64,000 bases of DNA from Zeus faber (lineage: Eukaryota; Chordata; Actinopteri; Zeiformes; Zeidae): the NCBI GenBank assembly GCA_960531495.1, contig OY482862.1:13062774-13126773 (forward strand), written 5' to 3'. Shown one piece after another: positions 1 through 11,649 of the stretch. Under the pieces are notes generated by a model. It saw only the letters and a list, made by a program, of their open reading frames with translations, did not search any database and was not told where the DNA came from. The position numbers and the translations under genes were made by a program. Position 1 is the stretch's first letter. Every line of letters starts with the position of its first letter.

Positions 1-1198
1 CACACACACACACGCGCAAAAACTGAAAAGTCTACGATTCAAATAGTTCCAGATCTTGTTCACAACCTTCTCATTTAAGATTTACAGTACGTGCACATGG
101 CAATGTGTATGTACTGTAAATCTTGGATATCTTGGTAAATATGTTATATATGGACAAAATCAAAATTATGAGGATTTTGATTTTGTCCACTCGGATCATT
201 TACAAGCAGCTGCTTTAAACAATGATCTGTGGGGTTTCCTTCACATGTCCATTGAAAGATGTATTAACTTATTTATAATCCTTTGTAATTGGCAGACACC
301 TGTCATGTTTACTCGTGATTTCTTTTTTTTTTTTGTTCAGAGTAAGCTAATATTAGAGAAATATTGGCCTATACTGCGATCAAATGTGGATCCATTTTTA
401 ATTCTTTAGCCGGGTAGAACATATTCCTCTGCACCAATAGGAGCACCCGCGTGTGAAACCTCAGCGTCAGATGTCTGTTACCATAGCAACAGTAATAGAG
501 AGCAGCCAACGAAGGGGCTTTAAGGGACACAACAAGCCTTCGATCAATAATAATATCTATTGTAAACAAGTGCACCTACAGACCAGACGTTATTTCCCCC
601 CTCTAGAGCCACGCGTTCCCCGGACGGAGACCTACAGATCCACGCCGCTTGAATATTGTTTTGTTTTTTTTGTTGTTTTTTTTTTTGTTTCGTTTTGTTC
701 TGACGTTGCTTCGAACTTGTCTCTTCTAACGGTGACGTGGAAAAAAAAAGTGATGTAAAACATGACCTGCCCTTTACTGTATTTACTATTCACGGTCGCG
801 ACGTCTAAAAGCGGAACGCCGCGTTGGAATTGGCGACGCAAGACGATTCGCTCGTCGCGAACCGACCGTTTTTTTTGTAAACGACCCGGGAGTCGTCCCT
901 CCGGCAAAGGGCGCGGGAGAGCGATTGAATCGTCGCCCCTCAAACTCGACATCATGACCGACGACCGAATGAGAGTCGAAGGGTCGGGGCAAACAAACAA
1001 ATTAATTAATTAAAAAAGGCAACGGAATTTGGCTTTCGAATGTGACGAATTGACTCCTTCGCGCCCCCACGAAAATAAACCATTTCGGGTCATCTTGTTC
1101 CCGTGGAAAAATTCAACTCGCCGCCGACTCCCCGGCTCTGGTTCGTCCTCCCTCCCGCACCCGCGCGTGCCACAAACCGAAACGACGGACAAAGAATC

Positions 1199-1230
<32 letters not shown>

Positions 1231-1620
1231 AATAGATAAAATACAAAATCGGCCGACTCGTGTTGACCGAGTGCCCCGCCAGGGGCCGAATCCCAGGAAA
1301 AGAGTCGAGACTTTCACTCGGGGCTCGGGTCCTCACCGGAAGCCGCTCGGAGGTTCTGCACATGCACGTGCCCCCCCCCCCCCCCCCCCCCCGCGCGCGC
1401 GCGGCTGCGTCACGGCGCGCGCTGATCCGCCGGCGCACGTGCCAGGTTTCCCGAGGACATCGCGGAGCCGGAGCCGAGGAACACGGAGGGTCGTAAATTA
1501 GGTCACGGGGGGGGGGGGGGGGGGGGAAACAAAAGAGGTTAAATATCATTTCTGCCAGTGACGAAGCTTTTCTTCTTTCTTTATTTGTTTGTCCGTTGGT
1601 CTGTCAAAAATTGGGTCATT

Positions 1621-1651
<31 letters not shown>

Positions 1652-2750
1652 GATCGTTCCTGCAGTGACGAAGCGTTCCATATTTATTTATGCGTTTATT
1701 TATTCCTCCCTTTGTTGTGATGGTTGGGGTTTTTTCTCGCGTTTACCTCGATGAAGAAAACGTGAGAAAAAAAAAATATATATATATATTTTGTGTAAGA
1801 CCCAAGTAAGATGGGTCCAACGCTATTTCGGGTGATATTGAACTCTGCCTCTTTTTTTTTATTTTTTTATTTTTATTTCTTTTTTTTTTTTCGTTCCTCC
1901 GGGCACGAACAAAACGGGCCCAGCGATAACAAGTCAAAAACAACGAAGTTTACTGACTCTCTGATCTGCGGCGTTAGCGAGGGTCGGATTTGGCGCTTCG
2001 TCGGAACGAGTGGGAACCGGGCAGCAGACGCGCTCAGCCTTCGATGCGCTGCGTCAAAACAGCCCGGCCCGCAGTGCGCCCGGCTGGCCTCGCGGCGGCG
2101 GCACCGAGCCGGGCCGGGGAGGGAGGAGGAGCCGGGGGCCGAGGGGAGGAAAGTAGTGACGCAGGCTTCGACTATTTTCTGAGACGCGATTCCCGACGAA
2201 TCACTCGATTAAAAAAAAATAAATCATAATAATAATAAAAAAAAAATAATAATAATAAAAAAAAAAAAAAAAGAGTCGTTCCATTTTCCGTGACTCCGTG
2301 TTCGTTTAATTCGGTCGGTGTGACGCGCGGAGAGAGCGGGGGGAGGTCTTCCGGCGAACCGGAGTTGACGGAATTTTCACAGGAATCTTTCCGTAAAAAA
2401 ATAAAATAAAATAAAACAATCATTTGGGGCGGAAGAATACAAACCGCGCGTCGCGGGAAATAGTTGAGCCTAAAATTCCCTCAAAATGATGTATTTTTGC
2501 AGCGAGAACGCAAAGGGTTAATCGCGAAAATAACGCACTTCTGTCAAAAGTGTGTGTTCTGGTGGAACGCGAAAGTGTAAATCGGTCAGGTTCGAGGTGA
2601 ATCACATTAAAAAAAAAAACAAAAAAAACCTTGGCCTGTTTTGTCTTGGATTTTGATTTCAGTGATTTTTTTATTTTTTTTTTGTATTTTATTTTCAGTT
2701 CGTGCGTGTATTCGCTCTCTGTTGCTGGAGCGACTCCCGACTTCCGAGTC

Positions 2751-2784
<34 letters not shown>

Positions 2785-3120
2785 ATCGTTCGCTCCGAGC
2801 GAATCATTCGGAGTCTTGCATCGCGAAAGGAAAGCACCGGATCAGGCGGCTGGAAATGGAGAGCGCGCAGGGACTGGGAGGGTGAACCGAATTCTTCAAC
2901 AGCAATGGCAGCGTGACAAAAAGCAGGGGGAACCGCGGTTCTGTCGAACGCCTTCGTGGGCACGCAAAGCCAACGAACTACGAGGCGCGCGTAACTGTCC
3001 TGCCGGGGAGCCTGGCGTTTCGGCGGGGTGGTGGTGGTGGTGGTGGTGGGGGTGGGGGGCTCTCGTCTCCCGTTCGATCCGCCCGCGCGGCGCTCCAGGC
3101 TTGTCGGCTTGTCCCTGCAG
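1..3120. other. REV1 upstream region, no supported gene
   Basis: I see no supported coding gene in this stretch. It has an unusual texture: GC-rich, CpG-rich blocks alternate with long A or T runs (for example 26 A at 1621-1646 and a long A run at 2754-2782), a (TA)n at about 1210-1230, a 22-nt C run at 1371-1392 and a 20-nt G run at 1507-1526. Open frames here are low-complexity products of those runs. The last few hundred bases (about 2820-3260) are CpG-rich and probably hold the REV1 promoter. In human, AFF3 lies beyond REV1 on this side; nothing resembling it is visible. Confidence 0.6.
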
Positions 3121-3159
3121 AAGTGCGCGGCTAGCAAAGCCCGTTTCGGAGGAGAAAAG
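3100..3159 (+). other. REV1: probable REV1 5'UTR exon (3' end)
   Basis: A CpG-rich stretch ends in GGAGAAAAG followed by the strong donor GTGAGTGAG at 3160. The first coding REV1 exon starts at the acceptor before 4393, ten bases upstream of the ATG, so a separate noncoding first exon is needed. This donor is the best candidate. The transcription start is not determinable by eye, so the 5' limit given is arbitrary. Confidence 0.5.
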
Positions 3160-4402
3160 GTGAGTGAGTGGGTCCCGTCGGTGAACCGAGACTTTTCCGC
3201 CGGTGTTTCCGCCTGTGCGTCCGGATCCGTGCGTGGTTACAGCCACGCTGCGACGCCGATTCATTGTTTGGCAAATCAACCAGTGCGGGCAACGTGTGGC
3301 TCCACTCTGAGAGTCGTTTTTTGTTTTTTTTTCTTATTCAATTTTTTTTTTTTTAAGAATTGACACCGACCCTACTACAATGCCACAGATATGAGTAACT
3401 ATACAATAGTAAACTATGATATTATTATTTTTGTTATTTTTTCAATTGTTATTTTATTATTGTCATTATTATTATTATTATTATTAATATTAATAATAAT
3501 AATTGTTTTCATTTGGGTCAGCTCTCTCCAAAGTAACGTTGGGTAGTTCCCTGTCAGTGCTTCAGCACTTGGCCGGGCATGCCCTTGGCCTGAGTCGGCG
3601 GGGAGGGGGGGGGGGGACCTGTCACCACTGAGTCAATGCAGCCGTTCAACAAACCACAACAACGAGGGTGAAAAGACTCGTTCCAACTCCGTTTTGACTG
3701 ACAAGTAGCCGGAGCGACCCTTTATTGTCGCTTTTGGGGCAATGCACACACGTGCTTAGCAACATCAAGGGTTTAATTGATGTGCTTTATCAGAAAATAA
3801 TGTAATGTTACCAAGTTTTAGTCTGTTTTTACTTCATAGTGCTGTGTGCACTAGATTTGACAACTGTTTTCTGCGCAAGTATAGATGGATATCTGTCAGG
3901 ACCATTCCTCATGGTCCTCGCTTTTTTTCCAATTCTTTCGTTCTTATTTATTTGTGTTTAAGGGACCTCACACACGCGATTAGACATAAATGTTGCCATT
4001 TAATCTATTGTAGCAGATTTTGTTTCCGCTCATTTCTGTTAATCTTCAGTCCCTTGGCAGGTTTTACAATGAATGCAGTTACGTGCGTTCGTTTGTCACA
4101 CGATCCACAATAACAGTGCAAGTACACATCAAGAAAGCGTATCAAGATAAAATGCCTCCATGGGTTGGACTGAAAGTGTTGCAGTGCATTCAAATGATGC
4201 CTTGGCTCTACATCAGATGCAATCGCAACACTTATGAAGGCATGTTTGTTTAGTCTTCAACCATTTTATCACTTGAAGCTGTGAAGCTGCTCAATTACAG
4301 CCTTATAAATCAAGCATTTAAACCCTTGGTATGTGTGGGTGATCTGTCCGTGCCGATATATTTCTGTAGCATGAACACCTTGTTTCTTTTAGGTGACTCA
4401 TT

Positions 4403-7400
4403 ATGAGTCGAGATGGTTGGTCAAGGAAGCGAGCAAATGCTGGTGATGACAATGGTTGGGCTGCCAGAGTAAGTGTCTTATCTTCTCATTGCACCATCAT
4501 CCACCATTCATTATGGCAAAGTATGCTGACATACAGTACAACAGAAAGTTTGCTAATCTGCTTTTTTTTTTTGCCTACAGGGTGGCTACATGGCTGCCAA
4601 GGTCTCAAAGCTGGATGAACAGTTCAAGCTTGATGCCCCCAGAGAGAAACGGAAGGATGGGCTGGGCTCCCAAATCTTCCATGGAGTGGCCATCTTTGTC
4701 AATGGATACACAGGTAACAGAGCTCGCAGACAGACATAAGCACTTGAGCTAAGTGGTGAGGTGAGAATCCCAAAATCAGTACAATTCCTTTAGAAGAACA
4801 ATTGTATTCTAGGTATTTATTTCCTAACTCGCGCTTGCTTGGTGACCGTCACTGTTCGCGTGGTGAACGGAGGATCCTTTGTTACGATCCACGTTGCGTG
4901 AACGCCCACGCGCAACTTGTGATCCGTCCTCCGCGATCCGGCATTAAAGGTTCACCGTTTCTCCAGAGACACTCTACAGAGTGCTTTATTGTAGATGTAT
5001 TTATTGTAATTAAATGAAACAAAAAAGACGCCGTGCGTTATGGGAACACTTTCTCCGTTACTGTCGCCCCCACCCCCTGAGTTTTGGATATTGCCCAAGC
5101 CCAAGCCTAGTGTCAGTCTGGAGGAAGTGTTGTACACATTGTCAGTTCATTGTGAGGTTCCGTTTCAGACATGGTGAGCACTTGAGGACTTGCCAGGGTG
5201 CACTGCTCTAGTTTGCTTATAACATTTTTCATCCCTCGCCTTGTTTGTGTGCAGAGCCCAGTGCCGACGAGCTGCGCAGGTTGATGATGCTGCACGGCGG
5301 CCAGTTCCATGCATACTACTCCCGCGCCAAGACCACCCACATTATTGCCAATAACCTGCCCAACAGCAAAATTCAGGAGCTCAAAGGGGAGAAGGTCGTC
5401 CGTCCAGCATGGATCACTGACAGGTGAGTTGATTGGCAGTTGCATTGTTTGCAGTAAGTTGCATTCTTATAACATGTCTTATAACACGTTGACTTCATGT
5501 CTTTTGCTCAAAACAGCATCAAGGCCGGGCATCTACTGTCCTACCTGCAATATCAGCTCTATGCTAAACAGAAAGGCCTGAGCTTTCCTAGCATCAGCCT
5601 CCTTCAGGGCCACGACACGGCAGGAACCAGCCATGGGGGGCCGAAGGCCAACCTCTACCAAAACCTCCCACTGCCACAGGAGAGCGGTCCCGTCCTCAAT
5701 CATGAGAAGGCGGTGTCCGGCTGCCGTATATCCTCCATCTCTACTTCCAACCACCACCCAACACGACCCTTTCAACATAGCCCTTTAGATGTCCTTGTTA
5801 ACCCCCAGCAAAGCCAGTTAACATCCGCCCAACGCAAGCACCTCAGTACTGGGCCCCAGCACTACAGCCCTGTACATATGCACCACCTGTCCAACTCAAG
5901 CACTGTCATCCACCCGAAAACCCCTGGGCAGCCTTGGAGGAGCTGCCTCAACACTCCTCCACTTTACAACCACTCGCCGTCCAATCTGTCGCAGTCTCCT
6001 CAAAGTCTCCATCACCACAAACCACCACAGAGCAGCTCGTCATTAAACATCCACGAGCATAGCCACAAGGACCTAGGCTTAAAACTGTGAGTGTGTTGTT
6101 GTTTTTTTATTTATTTTTTATTGTATTTTTCCTTTCCAATTTAAACTATGTATTTTTACAATGCACTTACTTCTCACTTTCTTCCTAGAAATGGATCGAT
6201 GAAGACCTCACTGGACTTGACGAGCCACTCCAATGGAGTGCAAGAGTTGTGCAGTAACGATCCCTGTCCTGTCCGGAAAAGTGCAACGGAGCCACTGATT
6301 AATGGACATGCTCACCCTGTTAATGGTGCCTTAAAGCCTGTGGACCTCTCTCCTTTTCCTCATAATCCCCCAGTGGACAATGTAGCCCATTGCAGACTTG
6401 GGAAAAGCCCAAAGGGTCAACCCACGAGTCCCCAGGTGCCAGATCAGACAAACGCAGACCCCTACATTTTCCCTCACAGCCCTCCTCGGCAGCCAAACCA
6501 GCCCCCCGTCTCTCCCCTGCGACCAGGCTCACATCCAGCTGCCGAAAAAAGACCCAAACCCCCTCCGCCTACTTACCAGGAGGCCATCGCAGCCACAAAG
6601 TCCCAACCGCTCTCACCTCAGCCGTACTGGCTAGACTGCATAACCGAAAAGACCGATCCTCTCTCCACCTCCCCCTCCCACGCCCATTCACATTCTGTAG
6701 TGCGACTAAACGGAAGTCACCACAATGCCTTTTCATCTGATCCCACCTCGCCCAAAACCAGCGTCTCGCCAACCAACACGCCTCCGCCGCCCGATAACAG
6801 TTTATCATCAAAGCCATCGGCGCTTCTGCTGGCGCAGACGGGCAGCATTATCTCTGAGTACTACACGCATTCGCGTTATCACCAAATCTCTACCTGGAGG
6901 ATCGGCTTCTCCGAGTACGTCAACGAACTTCACAGCAGACGGCGAACGGCGGGAGGTGTCACCTTTGCCGGAAAAGACAGACTGAGGAAATGTGCTTCCC
7001 CAGATTCTACAGATAGCCAAGGTAGAAAGGATCTGAAAATTTGTTATATAAATGTTTTTATTTATTTATTTTTTATTATGACCGTCTTATCACAATCTAT
7101 CTTGTGTGTTGTAGGATCAAGTACATCAGAACCCCCTGGTGTTAAGTCCTGTATACTACACGTGGACATGGACTGCTTCTTTGTGTCGGTCGGGATCAGA
7201 CATCGGCCGGAGCTCAAGGGCAAGGACTGCCAACATCCCGACAACCCGACATCAATGTTGCTTTCGACTTTAACTTCAGGATCTTAACGTTCAGGTCTTA
7301 TTGCAGGGAAGCCCATCGCCGTGACCAGCAACCGCGGGCCGGGTCGGGCGGCACTGAGACCCGGGGCGAACCCTCAGTTGGAGATGCAGTACTACCAGAG

Positions 7401-10400
7401 AAAACTCTCTCACACGGGCGACACATTCTCCCCAGGTGAGAATGTCGTATCTGCTTCACCGGGATCATTATTCTCAGGACTACGTCTGTGTCGGGTCAGT
7501 TAATGCATCACTAAATGACAGGACGCCCCTCCGTTCTGTGTGTCAGAGTTAAAGATGTCAGACGTCTCCCACGCCGATCGTTCAGAGCAAGATCCGGCGA
7601 TATTGTCCATGGCAGAGATCGCTTCTTGCAGCTATGAGGCCAGGTAACACACTCAAACACACGCATGTTGTTTATTTCTTGAAAGGGCATTAAATATCAG
7701 TGATATTATTGGGTTGGCGGTGTATTTCAGGGCGGCAGGGGTGAAGAACGGCATGTTTTTCGGCAAAGCCAAACAATTGTGTCCCTCCCTGCAACCTGTT
7801 CCGTACGACTTTGAGGCCTACAAAGATGTAGCTCTCACCATGTACGAGACCCTGGCGAGGTGAGAAACCAAAATTCGTAGCCGGAGCAATTTCAGTGATC
7901 TTTTCCCACCGTCACTCGTTTCCTCATACCAATGGACAATAATCTTCATAAAGCCTTTCATTTGTCCCTCACTGTTATAGTTACACTCATGACATTGAGG
8001 CTCTGAGCTGTGATGAAGTGTTGATAGACGGCTCCTCCTTGCTATCGGAGTTGGGCATCAGCCCCGAGGAGCTGGCCAAAGCCGTCCGAGCAGACATCAA
8101 GGAGAGAACTGGCTGCTCTGCCTCAGTGGGCATGGGTCAGTAAAGCTCTTACCACTTGCATTGATATGGAAATTGGTTTGAAAGTAAATCTGATAAATCA
8201 AAATTGCCAAACCTTTCAGGGCCAAACATCCTTTTGGCTCGACTGGCCACACGAAAGGCCAAGCCCGACGGGCAGTACTTCCTGAGGTCGGAAGAAGTAG
8301 ATGATTTTATTCGGGACTTGGCAATCACAAGCTTACCAGGTACACACATTACTACCTGAAAGTACCATACTACTCATTATAAAATGAACGGGCCCGTTAT
8401 TAAATACCCTTTATTGTAGGTGTAGGGCCTGTCATGGGGCGGAAGTTGGCTGGTATGGGCGTGAGGGTGTGCGGGGACCTCCAGCAGGTGTCGCTGTCTC
8501 AGCTGCAGAAGTCTTTTGGACCTCGTACCGGGCAGACCCTCTTTCGCTTCTGCAGGGGTCTGGACGACCGGCCCGTCCGCTACGAGAAGGAGAGGAAGTC
8601 CGTCTCAGCGGAGATGAACTACAACATACGCTTCACGGGGGTTCGACTTGCTCTAATACTCTTTTGGCTTTGTGTCGCTGTTCCTCTTTTATCTTCTTTC
8701 CATCTGCTGATTATACAGTATGTTTATTTTCTTTCTAAATATATATTCTGTCTTTCTGCTGTGTCCAGGTTGATGAGGCGGAGTGTTTCCTGACCAACCT
8801 CTCCATGGAGGTGCAGAAGCGTCTCCAGGAGTCGGGCCAGAGGGGACGCAGGGTGACCCTCAAGGTCATGGTTCGCAAGGCGGGAGCACCAGTGGAGCCC
8901 GCTAAATACGGCGGCCATGGGATCTGTGACAACCTGGCCCGGTGAGAGAGCAGCTGCGTGGCCTGAAGCTTCCCTCTCTTCGACCTTTCTGCACATACAT
9001 ACATACAACATACTCTATTCTTTGGATGTCTGCATTTATTTATTTATTTATCTATTTATTTATTTATTTTCCCCTGCTCGGTCAGAACCGTGACGCTGGC
9101 CCAGCCCACGGACAGCGGGCATCTACTCGGCTCCACAGTCATTAAGCTGTTCCACGCCATGAAGCTGAAGGTTCAGGACATGAGAGGTGTGGGCATCCAG
9201 GTGCAGCATCTCGAAGGACGTCACTCCGCCCCCCACAGCCACACTGGCCGACAGACCCGCTCCATAAAGGACATGTTGCTTGGCCAGGCGCACGCTGCCC
9301 GCTCTAACACTACAGGTGAGGGCGTATAATGCAGCTTGGCTGTTTGACGTGGCCGTGGCAGACCGTAAGCTCTGGAGATCAGCTAATATGTCCATGCTAA
9401 TAGTTTGTCTTATAATTGGAATCCAGCAGACACTAGCTCAGATCAGGGGAAGTCTTTACCTGATCTGTACTCCACTGCCGGCCTGCCCTCTCGCTCCCCT
9501 CCCCACCCGCCATCCCCTGCTGAGCCTGTTCCAGGGACCAGCAGAGAACAACCAACCGCTCCCACACAAACCCCCAACCACAGTAGAACACATCTCAACT
9601 TTAGCATTGAAGTCCCTTCCCCTTCACAGGTAAGAATATTATGTATTATGTCCAGTGCTGCCCCCGCCCCCCTTCCCTCTGTTCTCTTAGGGGTCATACT
9701 TCTTATTTATCGTCAGGTTGACCGCTCGGTGCTGGAAGCTTTGCCTGCGGAGCTCAGAGAGCAGGTGAAACAGTCATGGATGCATCGGGAAAGGAGACCC
9801 AGCAATGCCTTACGCCGCTCGCCCAGTGCGACCTCCTCGCCCCCTCACCCTGCTTCTCCTCCCCCTCCGCCCTCGCCTCCCCCTCCTGCACCTGCGCTGG
9901 CGCTGTTCGCACAGCCCATCGGGACCCTGGTTCTACAGATTCCAAACCAGCCAGGTCAAACGGGCACGACCGGCATTGTGTTGGAGCTGCCCGACTTCTC
10001 CCAGGTGATGCTCAGCGTGCCTCTGGACGCACACATTGTTTTGATTCTCGGTTAAGTCTGTTTTCCAGACTTTCTCATCCGAATTTCCCGCTGGGGAATT
10101 ACAGAGTCCTATCTTATCTTACAAAAATGTAGTAATATTCGAGTTGAATTTCAAATCCCAACTCTTTTTTTTTTTTATCATCTTGGCAGGGGCATTCATT
10201 TTAAACCTTAACCAGCACCTAGTTGAATTTTTTTGATTTTTTTAAACTGATTTATTTTTAATCCTAGGCAATACTTGTTTGCCAGTGCAAATAAGAATAT
10301 CCAATGACATTTTAACTGTTTTAACAGTCTCTTGTTTTTCCTGACTAAAGGTTGACCCAGATGTGTTTGCTGCGCTGCCCAGAGAGCTCCAGGAGGAACT

Positions 10401-11649
10401 GCGCTCGGCCTACAACCGCAGACACAATGCCCAGCCCGCAGGTAAACCGTGAGCCGAGTTCTAAGTTGTTTAAATCTTTTTTTTATGTGCTTTAATCTGT
10501 TATTTATCCAACCGGTATTTTCTTTTATGCATCCCTGCAGCCGAGCAAAGGAATCCGCTTTTGCAGCTGAAACACTCAGGAGCTGGAGTTGGCATCGGTC
10601 GGATCAAGCGGCGCTACAAGAGGAAGAATGCCGTGAGCCCCACAAAGAAGACGGCCTCCCCTCTGAAGAGGCGTCTGCCCGGAAACAGTCCGGCCAAAAC
10701 CCTGCCGCCTCCCGCGAGAGCCAAGGAGGTGGCCGGCGGACAAAAGGTGAGCTCATGTGCGCAGCCAGGGTTTAATGAAGTCAGTTTTCAATCTTTCCGC
10801 TGGCCCATTATTCCTCCTTTCCAGATTGAAAATGCTCCGTCCACCTCATCCTTAAATCAGGACACACAAGAAACCCTGCCTAAATTTAGGCCTCGCACCG
10901 CCCCTGCGCTGGCTGGAGCTTGTGACCTCACCGATATCAGAACGCTCCTCCGGGAATGGGTCACCACCATATCGGGTACGTGCTCTGGTCCGTCTGCACT
11001 GTAGTGCGTATGCAGTTTATTTTGAGATGTATTTGGAGTTGCAGACTGTCTTAAGGTACTATACAAAAAAAAAAAAAAGGTGTTTCCCAAAAAGACAAGT
11101 CAAAAATTGGAACATAAAAATGGAATTCACTGCCCAATACAAGACACAACAATGTTTTTATGAAACCCTTCCAATATGCACCCTTTGCAGTGATCTACAG
11201 ACTTGATTTACGTGCAGACCACTTAAAGTTAAGAGGTCTACATTTAAATCCAGTTCCCCTCTCTTACTTCTTTACATGTTATAAAATTAAAATGTTCTTT
11301 CTCAGAACCCATGGAGGAAGACATACTGCAGGTGGTGAAATATTGCACTGATTTGATCGAGGATAAAGACCTGGAGAAGCTGGACCTGATCATTAAGTAC
11401 ATGAAACGGTACATATGCATACTACAACCTCTCTTTCTGGTTGGTCTGAGCAAAAGTCGCTTTTATCAGGAGATATTGATTTTCTACCTCATTGTCTGAC
11501 CTTGTATTTTTTTTCTTAATATTACCTGCTGTTACAGACTCATGCAGCAGTCGGTGGAGTCTGTGTGGAGCATGGCTTTCGACTTCATCCTGGACAACGT
11601 GCAGGTGATCGTGCAGCAAGCTTACGGAAGCACCCTGAAGATCGCATAA
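4403..11649 (+). CDS. REV1: DNA repair protein REV1 (Y-family deoxycytidyl transferase)
   Basis: REV1 inserts dCMP opposite abasic sites and damaged G in the nucleus and scaffolds other translesion polymerases. Coding exons: 4403-4468, 4581-4713, 5255-5423, 5517-6086, 6189-7021, 7115-7219, 7307-7435, 7547-7643, 7731-7859, 7981-8135, 8220-8339, 8420-8640, 8769-8941, 9086-9315, 9427-9629, 9717-10004, 10351-10441, 10541-10746, 10825-10975, 11306-11408, 11538-11649. Phases close to 1427 aa (human about 1251). BRCT lies near residues 50-140. A long Ser/Pro/His-rich linker follows (exons 4-5). The N-digit segment is GSIISEYYTHSRYHQIS (531-547). Catalytic motifs are DMDCFF (608-613) and SCDE (753-756). 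Two ubiquitin-binding motifs start at 1112 and 1208 (VDRSVLEALP, VDPDVFAALP), separated by a proline-rich stretch. The C-terminal domain (about 1330-1427) binds polymerase partners and REV7 in the family. Odd points: a GC-AG intron after exon 6, a weak donor after exon 12, and Tyr at the usual Leu after the N-digit Arg. Identity is secure; exact borders are inferred. Confidence 0.96.

Noticed and set aside
1010..1549. A 179-codon minus-strand open frame and other long frames in the first 3.3 kb.
   Set aside because: Low complexity from homopolymer runs; no recognisable domain and no splice logic.
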